NCBI RefSeq assembly: GCF_002441855.2
Contig: NZ_CP029487.1
Location: forward strand, 1,488,001-1,552,000
Direction: 5' to 3'
Length of the DNA stretch: 64,000 nucleotides
Source: Eubacterium maltosivorans
GTDB taxonomy: Bacteria > Bacillota > Clostridia > Eubacteriales > Eubacteriaceae
The position numbers and the translations under genes were made by a program. The notes beneath the pieces are model-generated. The model worked only from the letters and a program-made list of their open reading frames with translations, searched no databases and had not been told where the DNA came from. Shown here in pieces: positions 7,714-16,277 of this stretch (positions are counted from its first letter, which is position 1; every line of letters begins with the position of its first letter).

Positions 7714-8778
7714 TCAAGCCCAGATATCCCCCATTGTAAACCCTTCTGTAAAAGGATCTGTTGCGTCTAATACAAGGTTATTAAAACCGTAAATCCAGGA
7801 TTCTCCCGCTATCGTCGGGACCACTGCCCTATAACCGCCAATTTCTGTTTCTTCAACCAGCTGTCCCTTATAGACCACCTCCAGAAGGCCCTGATGCCTG
7901 AACGTTTCATGCAACTGAAGTTCCCCCTTTGCATACATTGCGGCCATTCTTGCGCAAGTGCCTGTTCCGCATGGACATCGATCCAGAGCGCCGATCCATG
8001 TTGCCGGATTATTAAAATCCACCTCGCCGCTTGCCACAGTAACCGCATTCTTAATATCGGCCCTGGGGTCATCTGTCGGTCCAAACAGCTGTGAGATTGT
8101 AATGCCAACCCCTGGATAATCGGGATGGGCAACTGGAAGCTGCTCCTGCGCAGCTTTTAAAACAAGTGAGGATACCCGTGTAATCTCTCTTCCCATATCA
8201 GGCGTCAGCTCAATCCATGGAAACTGTCGGACATCTGCCATCGCGTAGAACATTCCTCCCCATGCCACATCCACTTTAACCTTACTCACTCCATGTCCAA
8301 TATGCGGGACCTCGATTTCGGCATCAGTGTACAAGGCAAAAGCCGGGACATTCCTGAAAGTTACTTCTGTTACCTTGCCATTTTCACATTTTGCTTTAAT
8401 ACCGATTAAACCCGCCGGAGCTTCCAGATTAAATTCGGTGTATGGCTCCTGCATGGGAATAATACCGGTCTCCAACAAAACCGTAGCCACAGAAATCGTG
8501 TTGCCTCCCGACATCATGGGGTACTCAACCTGCTCCATAATAATAAAGCCTGCCGCCGCATCCGGATGCCTGGGCGGAACCAAAATATTACAGCAGAGCG
8601 GGGGATATCCTCTTGGCTCACGAAGCAGAAACTTGCGAAGACTGTCATCGTGCAGCCTTAAATATTCTGCCATTTCGTATACACTGTCACCTGGAATATT
8701 GCCAACGCCACCAGTTACAACACGCATGGGCTCCCCATCGTGTGTCTCAACACAGTTAATGATTCGCTTAAAATTCAT
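7714..8778 (-). CDS. Proline racemase superfamily enzyme (hydroxyproline epimerase/dehydratase type)
   Basis: A 354-residue protein of the proline racemase superfamily, which uses two active-site residues to move the C2 proton of proline or hydroxyproline. The second active-site motif is intact (DRCPCGTGT, catalytic Cys270). At the first motif the usual MCGH is MSGG, giving Ser90 in place of Cys. Ser/Cys pairs are known among hydroxyproline 2-epimerases, whereas classical proline racemases have Cys/Cys and 3-hydroxyproline dehydratases Cys/Thr. It lies just downstream of an ornithine-cyclodeaminase-family gene, a pairing typical of hydroxyproline or imino-acid catabolism. The exact substrate is uncertain. 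Confidence 0.85.
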   Translation of the reverse strand: MNFKRIINCVETHDGEPMRVVTGGVGNIPGDSVYEMAEYLRLHDDSLRKFLLREPRGYPPLCCNILVPPRHPDAAAGFIIMEQVEYPMMSGGNTISVATVLLETGIIPMQEPYTEFNLEAPAGLIGIKAKCENGKVTEVTFRNVPAFALYTDAEIEVPHIGHGVSKVKVDVAWGGMFYAMADVRQFPWIELTPDMGREITRVSSLVLKAAQEQLPVAHPDYPGVGITISQLFGPTDDPRADIKNAVTVASGEVDFNNPATWIGALDRCPCGTGTCARMAAMYAKGELQLHETFRHQGLLEVVYKGQLVEETEIGGYRAVVPTIAGESWIYGFNNLVLDATDPFTEGFTMGDIWA

Positions 8779-8840
8779 TTTTTCTCCCTGTTAATTCTAA
8801 ATTTTCTTTCTACTGGATGAACATTTTGAGCTTTCAAAGA

Positions 8841-9806
8841 TTATCCTCTACAAAACAGACTGTTATACACAGCGATGGCCAGCGCGATATCGAGCACACC
8901 TGACCCCACACTTTCATAAAGCGTAATTTCCCGGTCACATTCTCTACCGGAGATTTTACCAGTCAGGACTTCGCCCACTGTGCCAGATACCTTTTGTTTT
9001 GTGATTTTTCCTTCTTTAAAAGGAATCAAAATATCCCCCGCTGCGTCCCACAGACCTTCAATATGCTCTGTAATCACCTTATCTGCCTTTAAGACCGTTT
9101 CGGTATCAATCTCCTGCATAAAAGAAGTAAAAGATCCAATGGCGTTGATATGGGTGCCTTCTTTAAGTGCATTCCCTGAAAATACGGGTTTTAGGGATGT
9201 GGTACAGGTACATACAATATCCGCTTCTGACACACACGCATTCGCTGATTTTGACGGAATAATTGGATAGGGTCTGTTTTTTATTTCCTCAAGCATTTTT
9301 ATAAACGGGCCCATGCGGCTAGCGTCAAGATCATAGACATACACAGCGCTGATCTCACGCACCTCCTGAATCGCAAGCACCTGTGAGAAGGCCTGCAGGC
9401 CTGTCCCGATAACGCCAAGCTTTGCGGCGTCCTTTTTGGCCATCAAATCCGTTGCAATGGCGGCGCTTCCCCCTGTTTTTATTGCTGTGAGGTAATTCGC
9501 GTCAATCAGCGCCTGCTGTTCTCCCGTTTCGGAGGAATACAGGCTGATTTTAGAAATGGTACTCGGAAGCCCAATTTTAACATTTTCTGGAAAAACAGAT
9601 GAAAATTTCGAACCAAAATACCCCTCACCAGGGTAGCTGGCCGCCAGCCACTGGCCGACATTTTTTTCGCCCCGGACTGGCATGAAAATACGATTTCCGG
9701 CATAAACGCTTCCGGCTTCGCAATCTGCGTAAGCTTCTTTTATAGCCATCAGCACCAGTTTCATATCCATTACCTTTTTCACCTGTTCTTCGGAAACAAT
9801 TTTCAT
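8841..9806 (-). CDS. Ornithine cyclodeaminase / mu-crystallin family protein
   Basis: A 321-residue NAD(P)-dependent enzyme of the OCD/mu-crystallin family. It shows the Rossmann segment LGVIGTGLQA near residues 130-139 and the family N-terminal segment around a conserved Lys (KTGGSAAIATDL). Besides ornithine cyclodeaminase the family includes ketimine and delta-1-pyrroline-2-carboxylate reductases. Because the gene after it encodes a proline-racemase-family enzyme, imine reduction in hydroxyproline breakdown is a likely role. The start at 9806 has an AGGGAGG site. It is divergent from the LysR regulator gene. Confidence 0.85.
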   Translation of the reverse strand: MKIVSEEQVKKVMDMKLVLMAIKEAYADCEAGSVYAGNRIFMPVRGEKNVGQWLAASYPGEGYFGSKFSSVFPENVKIGLPSTISKISLYSSETGEQQALIDANYLTAIKTGGSAAIATDLMAKKDAAKLGVIGTGLQAFSQVLAIQEVREISAVYVYDLDASRMGPFIKMLEEIKNRPYPIIPSKSANACVSEADIVCTCTTSLKPVFSGNALKEGTHINAIGSFTSFMQEIDTETVLKADKVITEHIEGLWDAAGDILIPFKEGKITKQKVSGTVGEVLTGKISGRECDREITLYESVGSGVLDIALAIAVYNSLFCRG

Positions 9807-10005
9807 ATAAAACCTCCCTGATATTTGCTTTTCTTATAGGGCTATTTTATTACAGCATCCTATGCTTATAAACCAATAAAAACTGATAGCCGATCGCAGT
9901 TTTATTAATACCGGAACTCAGCCGCTAAAAGCCTCTTGAATTTTAAGCTTATCATTTTTGACATTAGTACTGCTTATTGCGGTAATCATTTTTTTAAATT
10001 TCAGC

Positions 10006-10035
10006 TTGACACCCCCACGCATTTTTAAATACAAT
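10006..10035 (+). promoter_or_regulatory. Promoter of the LysR gene
   Basis: TTGACA (10006-10011) and TACAAT (10030-10035) with an 18-base spacer lie about 50 bases ahead of the LysR start. The intergenic stretch 9807-10083 otherwise holds the divergent promoter of the ornithine-cyclodeaminase-family gene, for which I see only weak boxes, and no other gene. Confidence 0.6.
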
Positions 10036-10083
10036 GAAGAAACAAATCATGATCATAATTTACAATAGAGGGGTGTGGGTATC

Positions 10084-10968
10084 TTGGACAAATATGATAT
10101 TGTACTGGATGTATCAAAAACAGGCAACTTCACAAAAACCGCCAACAATCTTAACTACAGCCAATCGGCTGTCAGCCAGGCGATAAAGGCTTTTGAAACC
10201 GAGATGGGCTTTCCGGTTTTTGAACGTACGAACTCAGGTGTCAGGCTGCTTCCTGACGCTTATGATGTTATTAAATCTCTGGAAACCATTCATCGAGAAC
10301 GCGAGAAGCTGCGCCGCATTTCAGACGCCATGACAAAATCAGAATTTGGAACAGTAAGAATCGGCGTTTTCTTTAGTTTTGCCATTACTTACCTGCCGGA
10401 TATTCTAAGGGAATTTGCCGATCTGCATCCGAACATCAGCTTTGAGATTTTTACGGGTAATCAGGATGAAATAAGCGATAAGCTCTCGGACGGCAGCATT
10501 GATGTTGCCTTTACCTCAAAATACGCTGTGGCTGATTTCACATATCATGAAATCATAACAGATGAATTTATGGCTGTTTTGCCGGTCAGTCATCCCCTTT
10601 CGTCGGCAATCTCAATCTCCATTCACGATTATAAGAACCTTACTTATATTCTTTCCGGCGAAAAATTTAATTTTGAAATCGGTGAGATTGTCCATTCTCT
10701 CGGCATCAGCCCTGAGCATACCCTTGAGATCTCTGACGAGCTGGTGGCGCTCAAGCTTATTGAAGCAGGCTTTGGCGTCAGTATCTTCTCCAAATTTTTT
10801 TTAGACAGCATCCCCAGTCATGCCCGGGTGGTCATCCGGCCTTTCAAGGAACATTACTACCGCTCACTGGTCATCGCTCAAAATACAAATCACTTTGTAT
10901 CAGCCGCTGCGAATACCTTTATTACATTTATGCATAACTGGCTTACGCTGCATATTAAAAAGCCTTAA
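10084..10968 (+). CDS. LysR-family transcriptional regulator
   Basis: About 294 residues with the LysR N-terminal helix-turn-helix (TKTANNLNYSQSAVSQAIKAFE, roughly residues 15-36) and a periplasmic-binding-protein-like ligand domain. A GTG at 10075 is possible, but the GAGGGG ribosome site at 10068-10073 is spaced correctly for the TTG at 10084, which also gives the usual short LysR N-terminus. It is divergent from the ornithine-cyclodeaminase/proline-racemase-type genes and is presumably their activator. The inducer is unknown. Confidence 0.9.
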   Translation: MDKYDIVLDVSKTGNFTKTANNLNYSQSAVSQAIKAFETEMGFPVFERTNSGVRLLPDAYDVIKSLETIHREREKLRRISDAMTKSEFGTVRIGVFFSFAITYLPDILREFADLHPNISFEIFTGNQDEISDKLSDGSIDVAFTSKYAVADFTYHEIITDEFMAVLPVSHPLSSAISISIHDYKNLTYILSGEKFNFEIGEIVHSLGISPEHTLEISDELVALKLIEAGFGVSIFSKFFLDSIPSHARVVIRPFKEHYYRSLVIAQNTNHFVSAAANTFITFMHNWLTLHIKKP

Positions 10969-11029
10969 CCCCACCTTTTACGCAGATATGCCAGAGCCCG
11001 CCTGCTTTCCTGAAAAACGAAAAAACAAT

Positions 11030-11058
11030 TTGACCATTCTCCAGGTATCCGTTATCAT
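11030..11058 (+). promoter_or_regulatory. Promoter of yjdF riboswitch transcript
   Basis: TTGACC (11030-11035), 17 bases, TATCAT (11053-11058), just ahead of the structured leader of the YjdF gene. Confidence 0.55.
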
Positions 11059-11071
11059 TAAACTACAAAGA

Positions 11072-11162
11072 TAAAAACACTGCCCGGTTGGTAGTCCGGG
11101 CGCGGCGACGCCGTCAGTAACCTGCCTCCTTGGTTGTCCGTTCTTTGGTGATTCTACTTAAA
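11072..11162 (+). ncRNA. yjdF riboswitch (azaaromatic-sensing RNA motif)
   Basis: The leader ahead of the YjdF gene contains ACACTGCCCGG, TAGTCCGGGCGCGGCGACG and CCGTCAGTAACCTGCC blocks with GC-rich pairing arms, the layout of the yjdF motif RNA. That class is known to sit before yjdF genes in Firmicutes and to bind aza-aromatic compounds. The downstream part runs to the strong AAAGGAGG ribosome site at about 11160, so control of translation is likely. Assignment comes from motif memory plus the matching downstream gene. Confidence 0.75.
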
Positions 11163-11175
11163 GGAGGACATCTGT

Positions 11176-11592
11176 ATGGTCACTATTTCAAGCTGCTTAA
11201 CGGTATTTTTTGAGGAACCTTTTTGGGTGGGGGTTTATGAGCGCCAGTCCGGAAACCGGCTGGAGGTCTGTAAGATCACCTTTGGCGCAGAGCCAAAGGA
11301 CTATGAGATTTATGACTTTTTACTCAGGAACGACCACCGGCTCCGGTTCAGCCCTTCAGTGGCGCAAACGGTTGAAACCCGGAAGCTGAACCCTAAGCGA
11401 ATGCAGCGGGCCATTAAAAGGCAGCTTCAGAGCCAGGGGGTGGGCACCAAGGCCCAGCAGGCCCTGAAAGCCCAGCATGAACAGCAAAAGGCACTGCACA
11501 AAAGCCGAAACCGCGAAGAAAAAGAACGTCAGAGGCTTGAGCGTTTTGAGCAAAAACAGCTGAAGAAAAAAGAAAAACACCGTGGACATTAG
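11176..11592 (+). CDS. yjdF: YjdF family protein (DUF2992)
   Basis: A 138-residue protein of the YjdF/DUF2992 family. Residues 1-80 form the conserved domain (start MVTISSCLTVFFEEPFWVGV); the rest is a highly charged Lys/Arg/Glu/Gln helix, typical of the family tail. Function is not established; the family is linked by its riboswitch to responses to aza-aromatic compounds. A good AAAGGAGG site precedes the ATG. It stands alone with its own promoter, riboswitch and terminator. Confidence 0.9.
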   Translation: MVTISSCLTVFFEEPFWVGVYERQSGNRLEVCKITFGAEPKDYEIYDFLLRNDHRLRFSPSVAQTVETRKLNPKRMQRAIKRQLQSQGVGTKAQQALKAQHEQQKALHKSRNREEKERQRLERFEQKQLKKKEKHRGH

Positions 11593-11604
11593 TCTCCGGT
11601 GTTT

Positions 11605-11641
11605 GGCCCCGGCCGGGAGTTTTTCCGCGCCGGGTTTTTTT
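11605..11641 (+). terminator. Terminator of yjdF
   Basis: CCCGGC and GCCGGG arms around a T-rich loop are followed by a run of seven T. It lies directly before the convergent radical SAM gene, whose stop is at 11646. Confidence 0.7.
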
Positions 11642-11645
11642 ATAT

Positions 11646-13010
11646 TTATACGCTTTCTTGTTTTTTTCTCTGGCTTTGTTCCCAAAGATTCTGGGCAGTT
11701 TCTTTCCAGCTATCGGCATAGGGGACACATTTATCGCACAAATGGTCTGCGGTTTCAGGCGACTGCAAATCTGTTGATTTAGCGCCGGTCTGTTTGACCA
11801 TAGCGCGCAGTATTTGAGGATTTTCGAGCATGGGACAGGGCCTCAGCATGTTTTCATTAAAGGGCTGCTCTTCATGATAGGCCATAAAAATAGGACTCTT
11901 AAGCGCGTCGAGCAGAGATGTGTCGTGGATATTAGCATTGGAATAGTGAATAAACACACAGGGCTCCACATCGCCCGCTGCGTTGATGTGCAGGTAGTTT
12001 CTTCCCCCTGCGATACATCCACCGACAAACTCGCCGTCATTTTGAAAATCCATGCCGAAGATGGGCTTTGTTTCTCTGAAATGGCGGATACGGCGGTACA
12101 TTTCCTCCCGTTGTCCGGGCTTTGGCAGCAGCTCCGGTACGGCGTCGTTGCCCACGGGCATATAGTGGAAAAACCAGATAAAGAGCGCGCCAGCCTCAAT
12201 GATCATATCGTAAAACGCCTCACTGCTGATATCTTCAAAATTGGCGCTGGTATAACAGGTGGAAACACCAAAGGGCAGATGATGCTCCTTTAACAGCTTC
12301 ATGGCTGTCCTCACTTTTTCATAAACCCCTTGACCCCTGCGGCTGTCATTGGCCTTCTCAAAACCCTCAAGGCTGATGGCCGGGACAAAGTTTCTGACTC
12401 GCAGCATATCCTGACAGAAATCCTCATCGATGAGCGTACCGTTGGTAAAGGATAAAAATTCACAGTCCGGATGGCGCTCGCACAGGGCGATCAGGTCTTT
12501 TTTACGTACCAGGGGCTCACCGCCGGTATAAATATACATGTAGGTTCCAAGTGCCTTCCCCTCTCGGACAATGCGGTCGATGGTTTCAAAGTCCAGGCTC
12601 TGTTTATGCCCGTACTCCGCAGCCCAGCAGCCTGTGCAGTGAAGATTGCAGGCGGAGGTGGGGTCAAGGAGAATGGCCCAGGGGACATTGCAGTTTTCCC
12701 TTTCCTTCGCCTCATCCTGCAGGGCGCTCCCTTTCAGGCTGGCGTTTATAACAAAATTGTTGAAGAAGGCTTTTCTGACACCGGGGTCCAGCTCGTAAAA
12801 CCGCATAATCAGCTGATACCAGTTGTTCTTTTCATCAATGGCGGTCCGAAAGGCTGAACGCTGGCCTTCATACCAGCCTTCCGGCGTAAACCGGTCCACC
12901 AGCTCCATCATTTTTGGAATGTTTGTCTCCGGGTCCTTTTCCAGATAATCAAGCGCCGCCCCGGCGGCTGTGGTAAAGGTCTTGTTCTTAATTTTACTGA
13001 CAATGTTCAT
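11646..13010 (-). CDS. Radical SAM protein with C-terminal cysteine cluster
   Basis: A 454-residue radical SAM enzyme. The iron-sulfur motif CxxxCxxC is C121, C125, C128 (SACNLHCTGCWA). SAM-binding GGEP follows near residue 163. A long C-terminal region carries further cysteines, including a CxxC near the end (HLCDKC), resembling SPASM/twitch domains for auxiliary clusters. About 100 residues precede the core. The reaction is not known; relatives act on peptides or cofactors, but no peptide substrate gene is visible next to it. It is downstream of the xylulokinase-like gene but separated by a terminator, so probably independent. Confidence 0.85.
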   Translation of the reverse strand: MNIVSKIKNKTFTTAAGAALDYLEKDPETNIPKMMELVDRFTPEGWYEGQRSAFRTAIDEKNNWYQLIMRFYELDPGVRKAFFNNFVINASLKGSALQDEAKERENCNVPWAILLDPTSACNLHCTGCWAAEYGHKQSLDFETIDRIVREGKALGTYMYIYTGGEPLVRKKDLIALCERHPDCEFLSFTNGTLIDEDFCQDMLRVRNFVPAISLEGFEKANDSRRGQGVYEKVRTAMKLLKEHHLPFGVSTCYTSANFEDISSEAFYDMIIEAGALFIWFFHYMPVGNDAVPELLPKPGQREEMYRRIRHFRETKPIFGMDFQNDGEFVGGCIAGGRNYLHINAAGDVEPCVFIHYSNANIHDTSLLDALKSPIFMAYHEEQPFNENMLRPCPMLENPQILRAMVKQTGAKSTDLQSPETADHLCDKCVPYADSWKETAQNLWEQSQRKKQESV

Positions 13011-13110
13011 TTTGTTTTACCTCCTGTTGTATGGATAGCAACGTTCTTTTTCTTTGTACCCATTAACAGCCTGCATACACATTAAAACTGCCTGAAGACA
13101 ACCGAAAAAA

Positions 13111-13133
13111 GGTGGCGGAAATCCTCCGTCACC
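13111..13133 (-). terminator. Terminator after the FGGY kinase gene
   Basis: GGTGGCGGA and TCCGTCACC pair around a four- to five-base loop, and on the minus strand a T run follows (13105-13110). It separates the kinase gene from the radical SAM gene. Confidence 0.75.
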
Positions 13134-13161
13134 TTCACCTTTAAAATATAAATTTTTACTT

Positions 13162-14667
13162 TTAGAAATTCAGAATCTCTGCGAAATTATCTTTCAGCTG
13201 CGGATAAAGCTTATCAAAGGCTGTGTAGACGGTGTCGTATTTATCACGCAGAGCCGGGTTTGGCGCGTAGTTTTCTGCGCGCATGGCGATGATTTTGTCA
13301 CAGGCATCCTGGACAGTCGGGTACATACCCGTTCCCACAGCGGCCAGAATGGCGGCGCCGAGAGCTGCCGCATTTTCGGAGTTCATATCCGGCAGACAGA
13401 CAGGCATGCCATAAATATCAGCCATGAGCTGACGCCAGAATGGGCTCTTGGAGCCGCCGCCGCACATACGCATAATGTCTGGCTCGATGCCGGATTCACG
13501 GATGGCGGTAAGGACGTCACGCAGGGCATAGGTGATGCCTTCCATGACCGCGCGGGTAATGTCCGCTTTGGTATGGGTTGCTGACAGGCCCACAAAGCCG
13601 GCACGGCACTGCAGGTCAAAATGCGGTGACTGCTCGCCTGTGAGGTAAGGCATATAGATGAGATTGTTGGCCCGTGGCTTAGAGGACATGGCGTCGCGGT
13701 TGATCTTATCGTATTCCAGATCGTCAGAATAGAACAGGTTTCGGTACCATTTTAAGGAGTTGCCAGCTGAGTTGACCGAGCCCATGAAATGCCAGGCGTC
13801 CGGAACTGCCATACAGAAGGTGTAAACACGGGCTTTTTTATCCATCATGGGCTCATCGGCGTAGGCAAAAACCGTTCCCGAGGTCCCGATGGTGGTCATG
13901 GCGCGGCCAGTGGCCACAACGCCTGTCCCAACAGCGCCGGCTGCGTTATCCCCTGCGCCGCCGACAACAACCGTCTTTTCAGAAAGCCCCAGAAGGCCGG
14001 CGACTTCTTTGGTCAGGGTGCCGGTAACATCCGGTGATTCGTAAACCTTGCCCAGAACAGACTCCTTAATTTCGAGGGCATCCAGAATATACTGTGACCA
14101 GCAGCGGTTGCGCACATCCAGCAGCTGCATGGCGGAAGCGTCTGAAACCTCGGTGGCGTACTCACCGGTCAGGCGGTAGCGCAGGTAGTCCTTTGGCAAA
14201 AGGATATGGGCGGTTTTTTTGTAAATTTCCGGCTCGTTTTCCTTGACCCATTGGATCTTGGCGGCTGTAAGGCCTGGACGAACAGGGTTGCAGTTGATTT
14301 CCATCATCTTTTCATCGGTAACAATTCTGCGGACAGACTCGCAGGATTCTGTGGTACGGGCGTCGTTCCACAGGATCGCACGGCGCAGCGGCTTTCCTGC
14401 CGCGTCCAGCATAACCGCGCCCATCATCTGGCCAGACATCCCGATCCCCTTGATGGCGTCTCTCGGAACACCGGATTCATCAATGACATAACGCATGGTG
14501 GCGATAGCCGCTGTGTACCAGTCTTCCGGGTCCTGTTCAGACCAGCCGTTATTCGGCTGGTAAACCGGGTATTCCTGCGCCATCTGCGCGATTTCCTTCC
14601 CGTTCTGATCAAACAATACGGTTTTGACACTGCCGGTCCCCAAATCCAATCCAATTAAATATTCCAT
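13162..14667 (-). CDS. xylB: Xylulokinase (FGGY carbohydrate kinase)
   Basis: A 501-residue FGGY-family kinase, the usual length for xylulokinase. The N-terminal phosphate-1 motif is LIGLDLGTGSVKT, the middle has SGQMMGAV and NDART (substrate contact region of XylB), and the C-terminal domain carries GGGSKSPFW and the GAAILA adenosine motif. It would phosphorylate D-xylulose or a related ketose/polyol. No xylose isomerase is nearby; instead the upstream gene is a GpsA-like dehydrogenase and a SorC regulator is divergent, so a different pentulose or polyol substrate is possible. The ATG at 14667 has a GGGAGG site. Confidence 0.85.
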   Translation of the reverse strand: MEYLIGLDLGTGSVKTVLFDQNGKEIAQMAQEYPVYQPNNGWSEQDPEDWYTAAIATMRYVIDESGVPRDAIKGIGMSGQMMGAVMLDAAGKPLRRAILWNDARTTESCESVRRIVTDEKMMEINCNPVRPGLTAAKIQWVKENEPEIYKKTAHILLPKDYLRYRLTGEYATEVSDASAMQLLDVRNRCWSQYILDALEIKESVLGKVYESPDVTGTLTKEVAGLLGLSEKTVVVGGAGDNAAGAVGTGVVATGRAMTTIGTSGTVFAYADEPMMDKKARVYTFCMAVPDAWHFMGSVNSAGNSLKWYRNLFYSDDLEYDKINRDAMSSKPRANNLIYMPYLTGEQSPHFDLQCRAGFVGLSATHTKADITRAVMEGITYALRDVLTAIRESGIEPDIMRMCGGGSKSPFWRQLMADIYGMPVCLPDMNSENAAALGAAILAAVGTGMYPTVQDACDKIIAMRAENYAPNPALRDKYDTVYTAFDKLYPQLKDNFAEILNF

Positions 14668-14752
14668 AATATTACCTCCCTCAGTGTAATGATATACATG
14701 GTATTTTGAATACGATCGTCAAAAGATTAACGATTACAAGGCCTCTATAATA

Positions 14753-14777
14753 AATGGAGAATCCTAAATTCTCCATT
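14753..14777. repeat. 25-base palindrome, copy 1
   Basis: Arms AATGGAGAAT and ATTCTCCATT around CCTAA. An identical 25-base copy lies at 15039-15063, so the two bracket 261 bases of repeat-rich DNA between the kinase and dehydrogenase genes. Confidence 0.85.
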
Positions 14778-15038
14778 TAGCGTGTCGACAAAGCTGTTCA
14801 TGAGATGCAAAGCTAAAGCTTAAAGCTATTTGAGTGGATAATGGATGGTTGATAGTGGATAGTTGCAGTACGCTTTCGCCCATGGCTCAAGCGATTTATA
14901 TGCGGCCTAAGGCCGCGCCTGATCAAATCGGCCAACGGCTGATTTGCTCCTGAACTTTCCACTTTCCACTATCAACTTTCAACTTAAAGGCCTCTTTTAA
15001 CGCTTCATCTCTTGCTGTTATCCTTTTTCGACAGCCTG
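14778..15038. repeat. Composite terminal-inverted-repeat element (family A copy 1)
   Basis: The 455-base gap 14668-15123 holds no gene; this repeat fills most of it. Ends are built of short units: GTGGATA, ATGGATG, GTTGATA on the left and the complementary ACTTTCCACTTTCCACTATC, AACTTTCAAC on the right (14952-14993). Inside are the hairpins GCGGCCTAAGGCCGC and CAAATCGGCCAACGGCTGATTTG-like arms. Outside these a second imperfect inverted pair, around GTCGACAAAG (14783) and CTTTTTCGAC (15023), extends the fold. Related copies lie at 22269 and 43211. It interrupts the GpsA-kinase transcription unit. Confidence 0.8.
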
Positions 15039-15063
15039 AATGGAGAATCCTAAATTCTCCATT
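15039..15063. repeat. 25-base palindrome, copy 2
   Basis: Identical to 14753-14777 (arms AATGGAGAAT and ATTCTCCATT, centre CCTAA). It lies about 60 bases after the stop of the GpsA-like gene. Confidence 0.85.
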
Positions 15064-15123
15064 ATTCAAACGCTTATTTTGTCTGTCCCCCAGATGTCCT
15101 GAATCGCTTTTTAATCCATGCTG

Positions 15124-16164
15124 CTATGCTTCGATTGTCTCAAATTCTTTCCAGGGAATATTGACTTTTTCCCCTTCATTGAGCAGCTTGTCTACATGCA
15201 TCAGCAGTGGGAACTGAGCGATATCAACCTTACCGGCTTTTGCCAGGGCCTTGACTGCCTTGGCCGTACGTGTGGCAATGACAACGGCTTCCAGGGTCTG
15301 ACCTGCCAGCTTTTCATTGATTTCTTCCATGGACAGGCCTTCACCCAGATACTGGCCTACACTGCGGCTTCTGCCGCCGGCTACGGTAACGTCCAGGTCT
15401 CCGGCCGCAAACATGATCATGCGGTGGCTGCCGCCGACGATTTCCAACAAATCATCCATTTCCTTTACACTCTGCTGGAACAGGGCGGCCTTGGAGTTGA
15501 CATGGGCAATGCCGTCATCCCCGCAGATGTTTTTAAGACCGATGGCCAGCGCTGTGCCGAGTGCATAGCCGTTTTTCAGGGCGACGGCTGCTTCCAGACC
15601 CACCACATCGGTAGTAAGGCTGATATGATAGTAGCTGGTTGCAAAAATATCCCGCAGCTTTTCCTGGGTTTCGATGTCGCGTCCGCAGAAGCCTACAAAG
15701 GAATGGTCGTGGTCGGCCAGATCCCGGGCGGTACATGGGCCGCCGATGGCGTAAATTTTAAGCTTGGAGCCTTCCGGCAGATGTTCTTCCCAGTATTCGG
15801 GATAAACCTGAAGACGGCCGTCCTCAAAATTTAACATCCCCTTGGTGACTGAGAGCATCGGCACGCCTTCGGGAATCACTGGAATAATTTCATCCAGGAA
15901 CCAGTCCACACCAAAGCTGGACACGCCGCAGACAACAACATCCGCGCCTTCTAAGGCTTCCTTGACCTGGTCTACTTTATAATAATGAATACCGTCATGC
16001 AGAGTGCGCAATAAATTAAAATGGTAGTTGTCTTCTCTCAGACGGTCGATAATTTCGTTATCGAGGGGAGAACCGACTAAACGGACCTCGTGGCCGTTTT
16101 CGTAAAGGGGAAAGGTTAGGGCTGAAGCCATCTGGCCAGAGCCAATCAAAGTTACAATGCTCAT
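15124..16164 (-). CDS. GpsA-like NAD(P)-dependent dehydrogenase
   Basis: About 346 residues, resembling NAD(P)-dependent glycerol-3-phosphate dehydrogenase. The N-terminal Rossmann motif is LIGSGQMASAL; SVTKGML matches the family's S-x-x-K-G segment; the helical C-terminal domain has ALKNGYALGTALAIGLKN and GDLDVTVAGGRSR, equivalent to the GpsA catalytic Lys and GDL...SRN regions. The motifs deviate from housekeeping GpsA, and the pairing with a sugar kinase and a SorC regulator suggests a sugar- or polyol-phosphate substrate. An upstream GTG (16173) lies on the ribosome site; the ATG at 16164 is eight bases after AAGGAG and is preferred. Confidence 0.75.
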   Translation of the reverse strand: MSIVTLIGSGQMASALTFPLYENGHEVRLVGSPLDNEIIDRLREDNYHFNLLRTLHDGIHYYKVDQVKEALEGADVVVCGVSSFGVDWFLDEIIPVIPEGVPMLSVTKGMLNFEDGRLQVYPEYWEEHLPEGSKLKIYAIGGPCTARDLADHDHSFVGFCGRDIETQEKLRDIFATSYYHISLTTDVVGLEAAVALKNGYALGTALAIGLKNICGDDGIAHVNSKAALFQQSVKEMDDLLEIVGGSHRMIMFAAGDLDVTVAGGRSRSVGQYLGEGLSMEEINEKLAGQTLEAVVIATRTAKAVKALAKAGKVDIAQFPLLMHVDKLLNEGEKVNIPWKEFETIEA

Positions 16165-16197
16165 TGATTTCACTCCTTGTAAATGTTTTATAGGTGT

Positions 16198-16227
16198 ATT
16201 CTATACCCTGTGGTGCAAATTTGTCAA
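16198..16227 (-). promoter_or_regulatory. Promoter of the GpsA-like/kinase unit
   Basis: On the minus strand TTGACA (16222-16227) is followed after 18 bases by TAGAAT (16198-16203), about 30 bases from the start codon region. Confidence 0.65.
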
Positions 16228-16277
16228 TAGAAAAATAGGTATAATTCCAAATTTAAGAAAATAATTTTTTCTTCTTT

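Noticed and set aside
9807-10083. A small gene between the divergent LysR and ornithine-cyclodeaminase-family genes
   Set aside because: No frame with a ribosome site of meaningful length; the stretch is best explained by two promoters.
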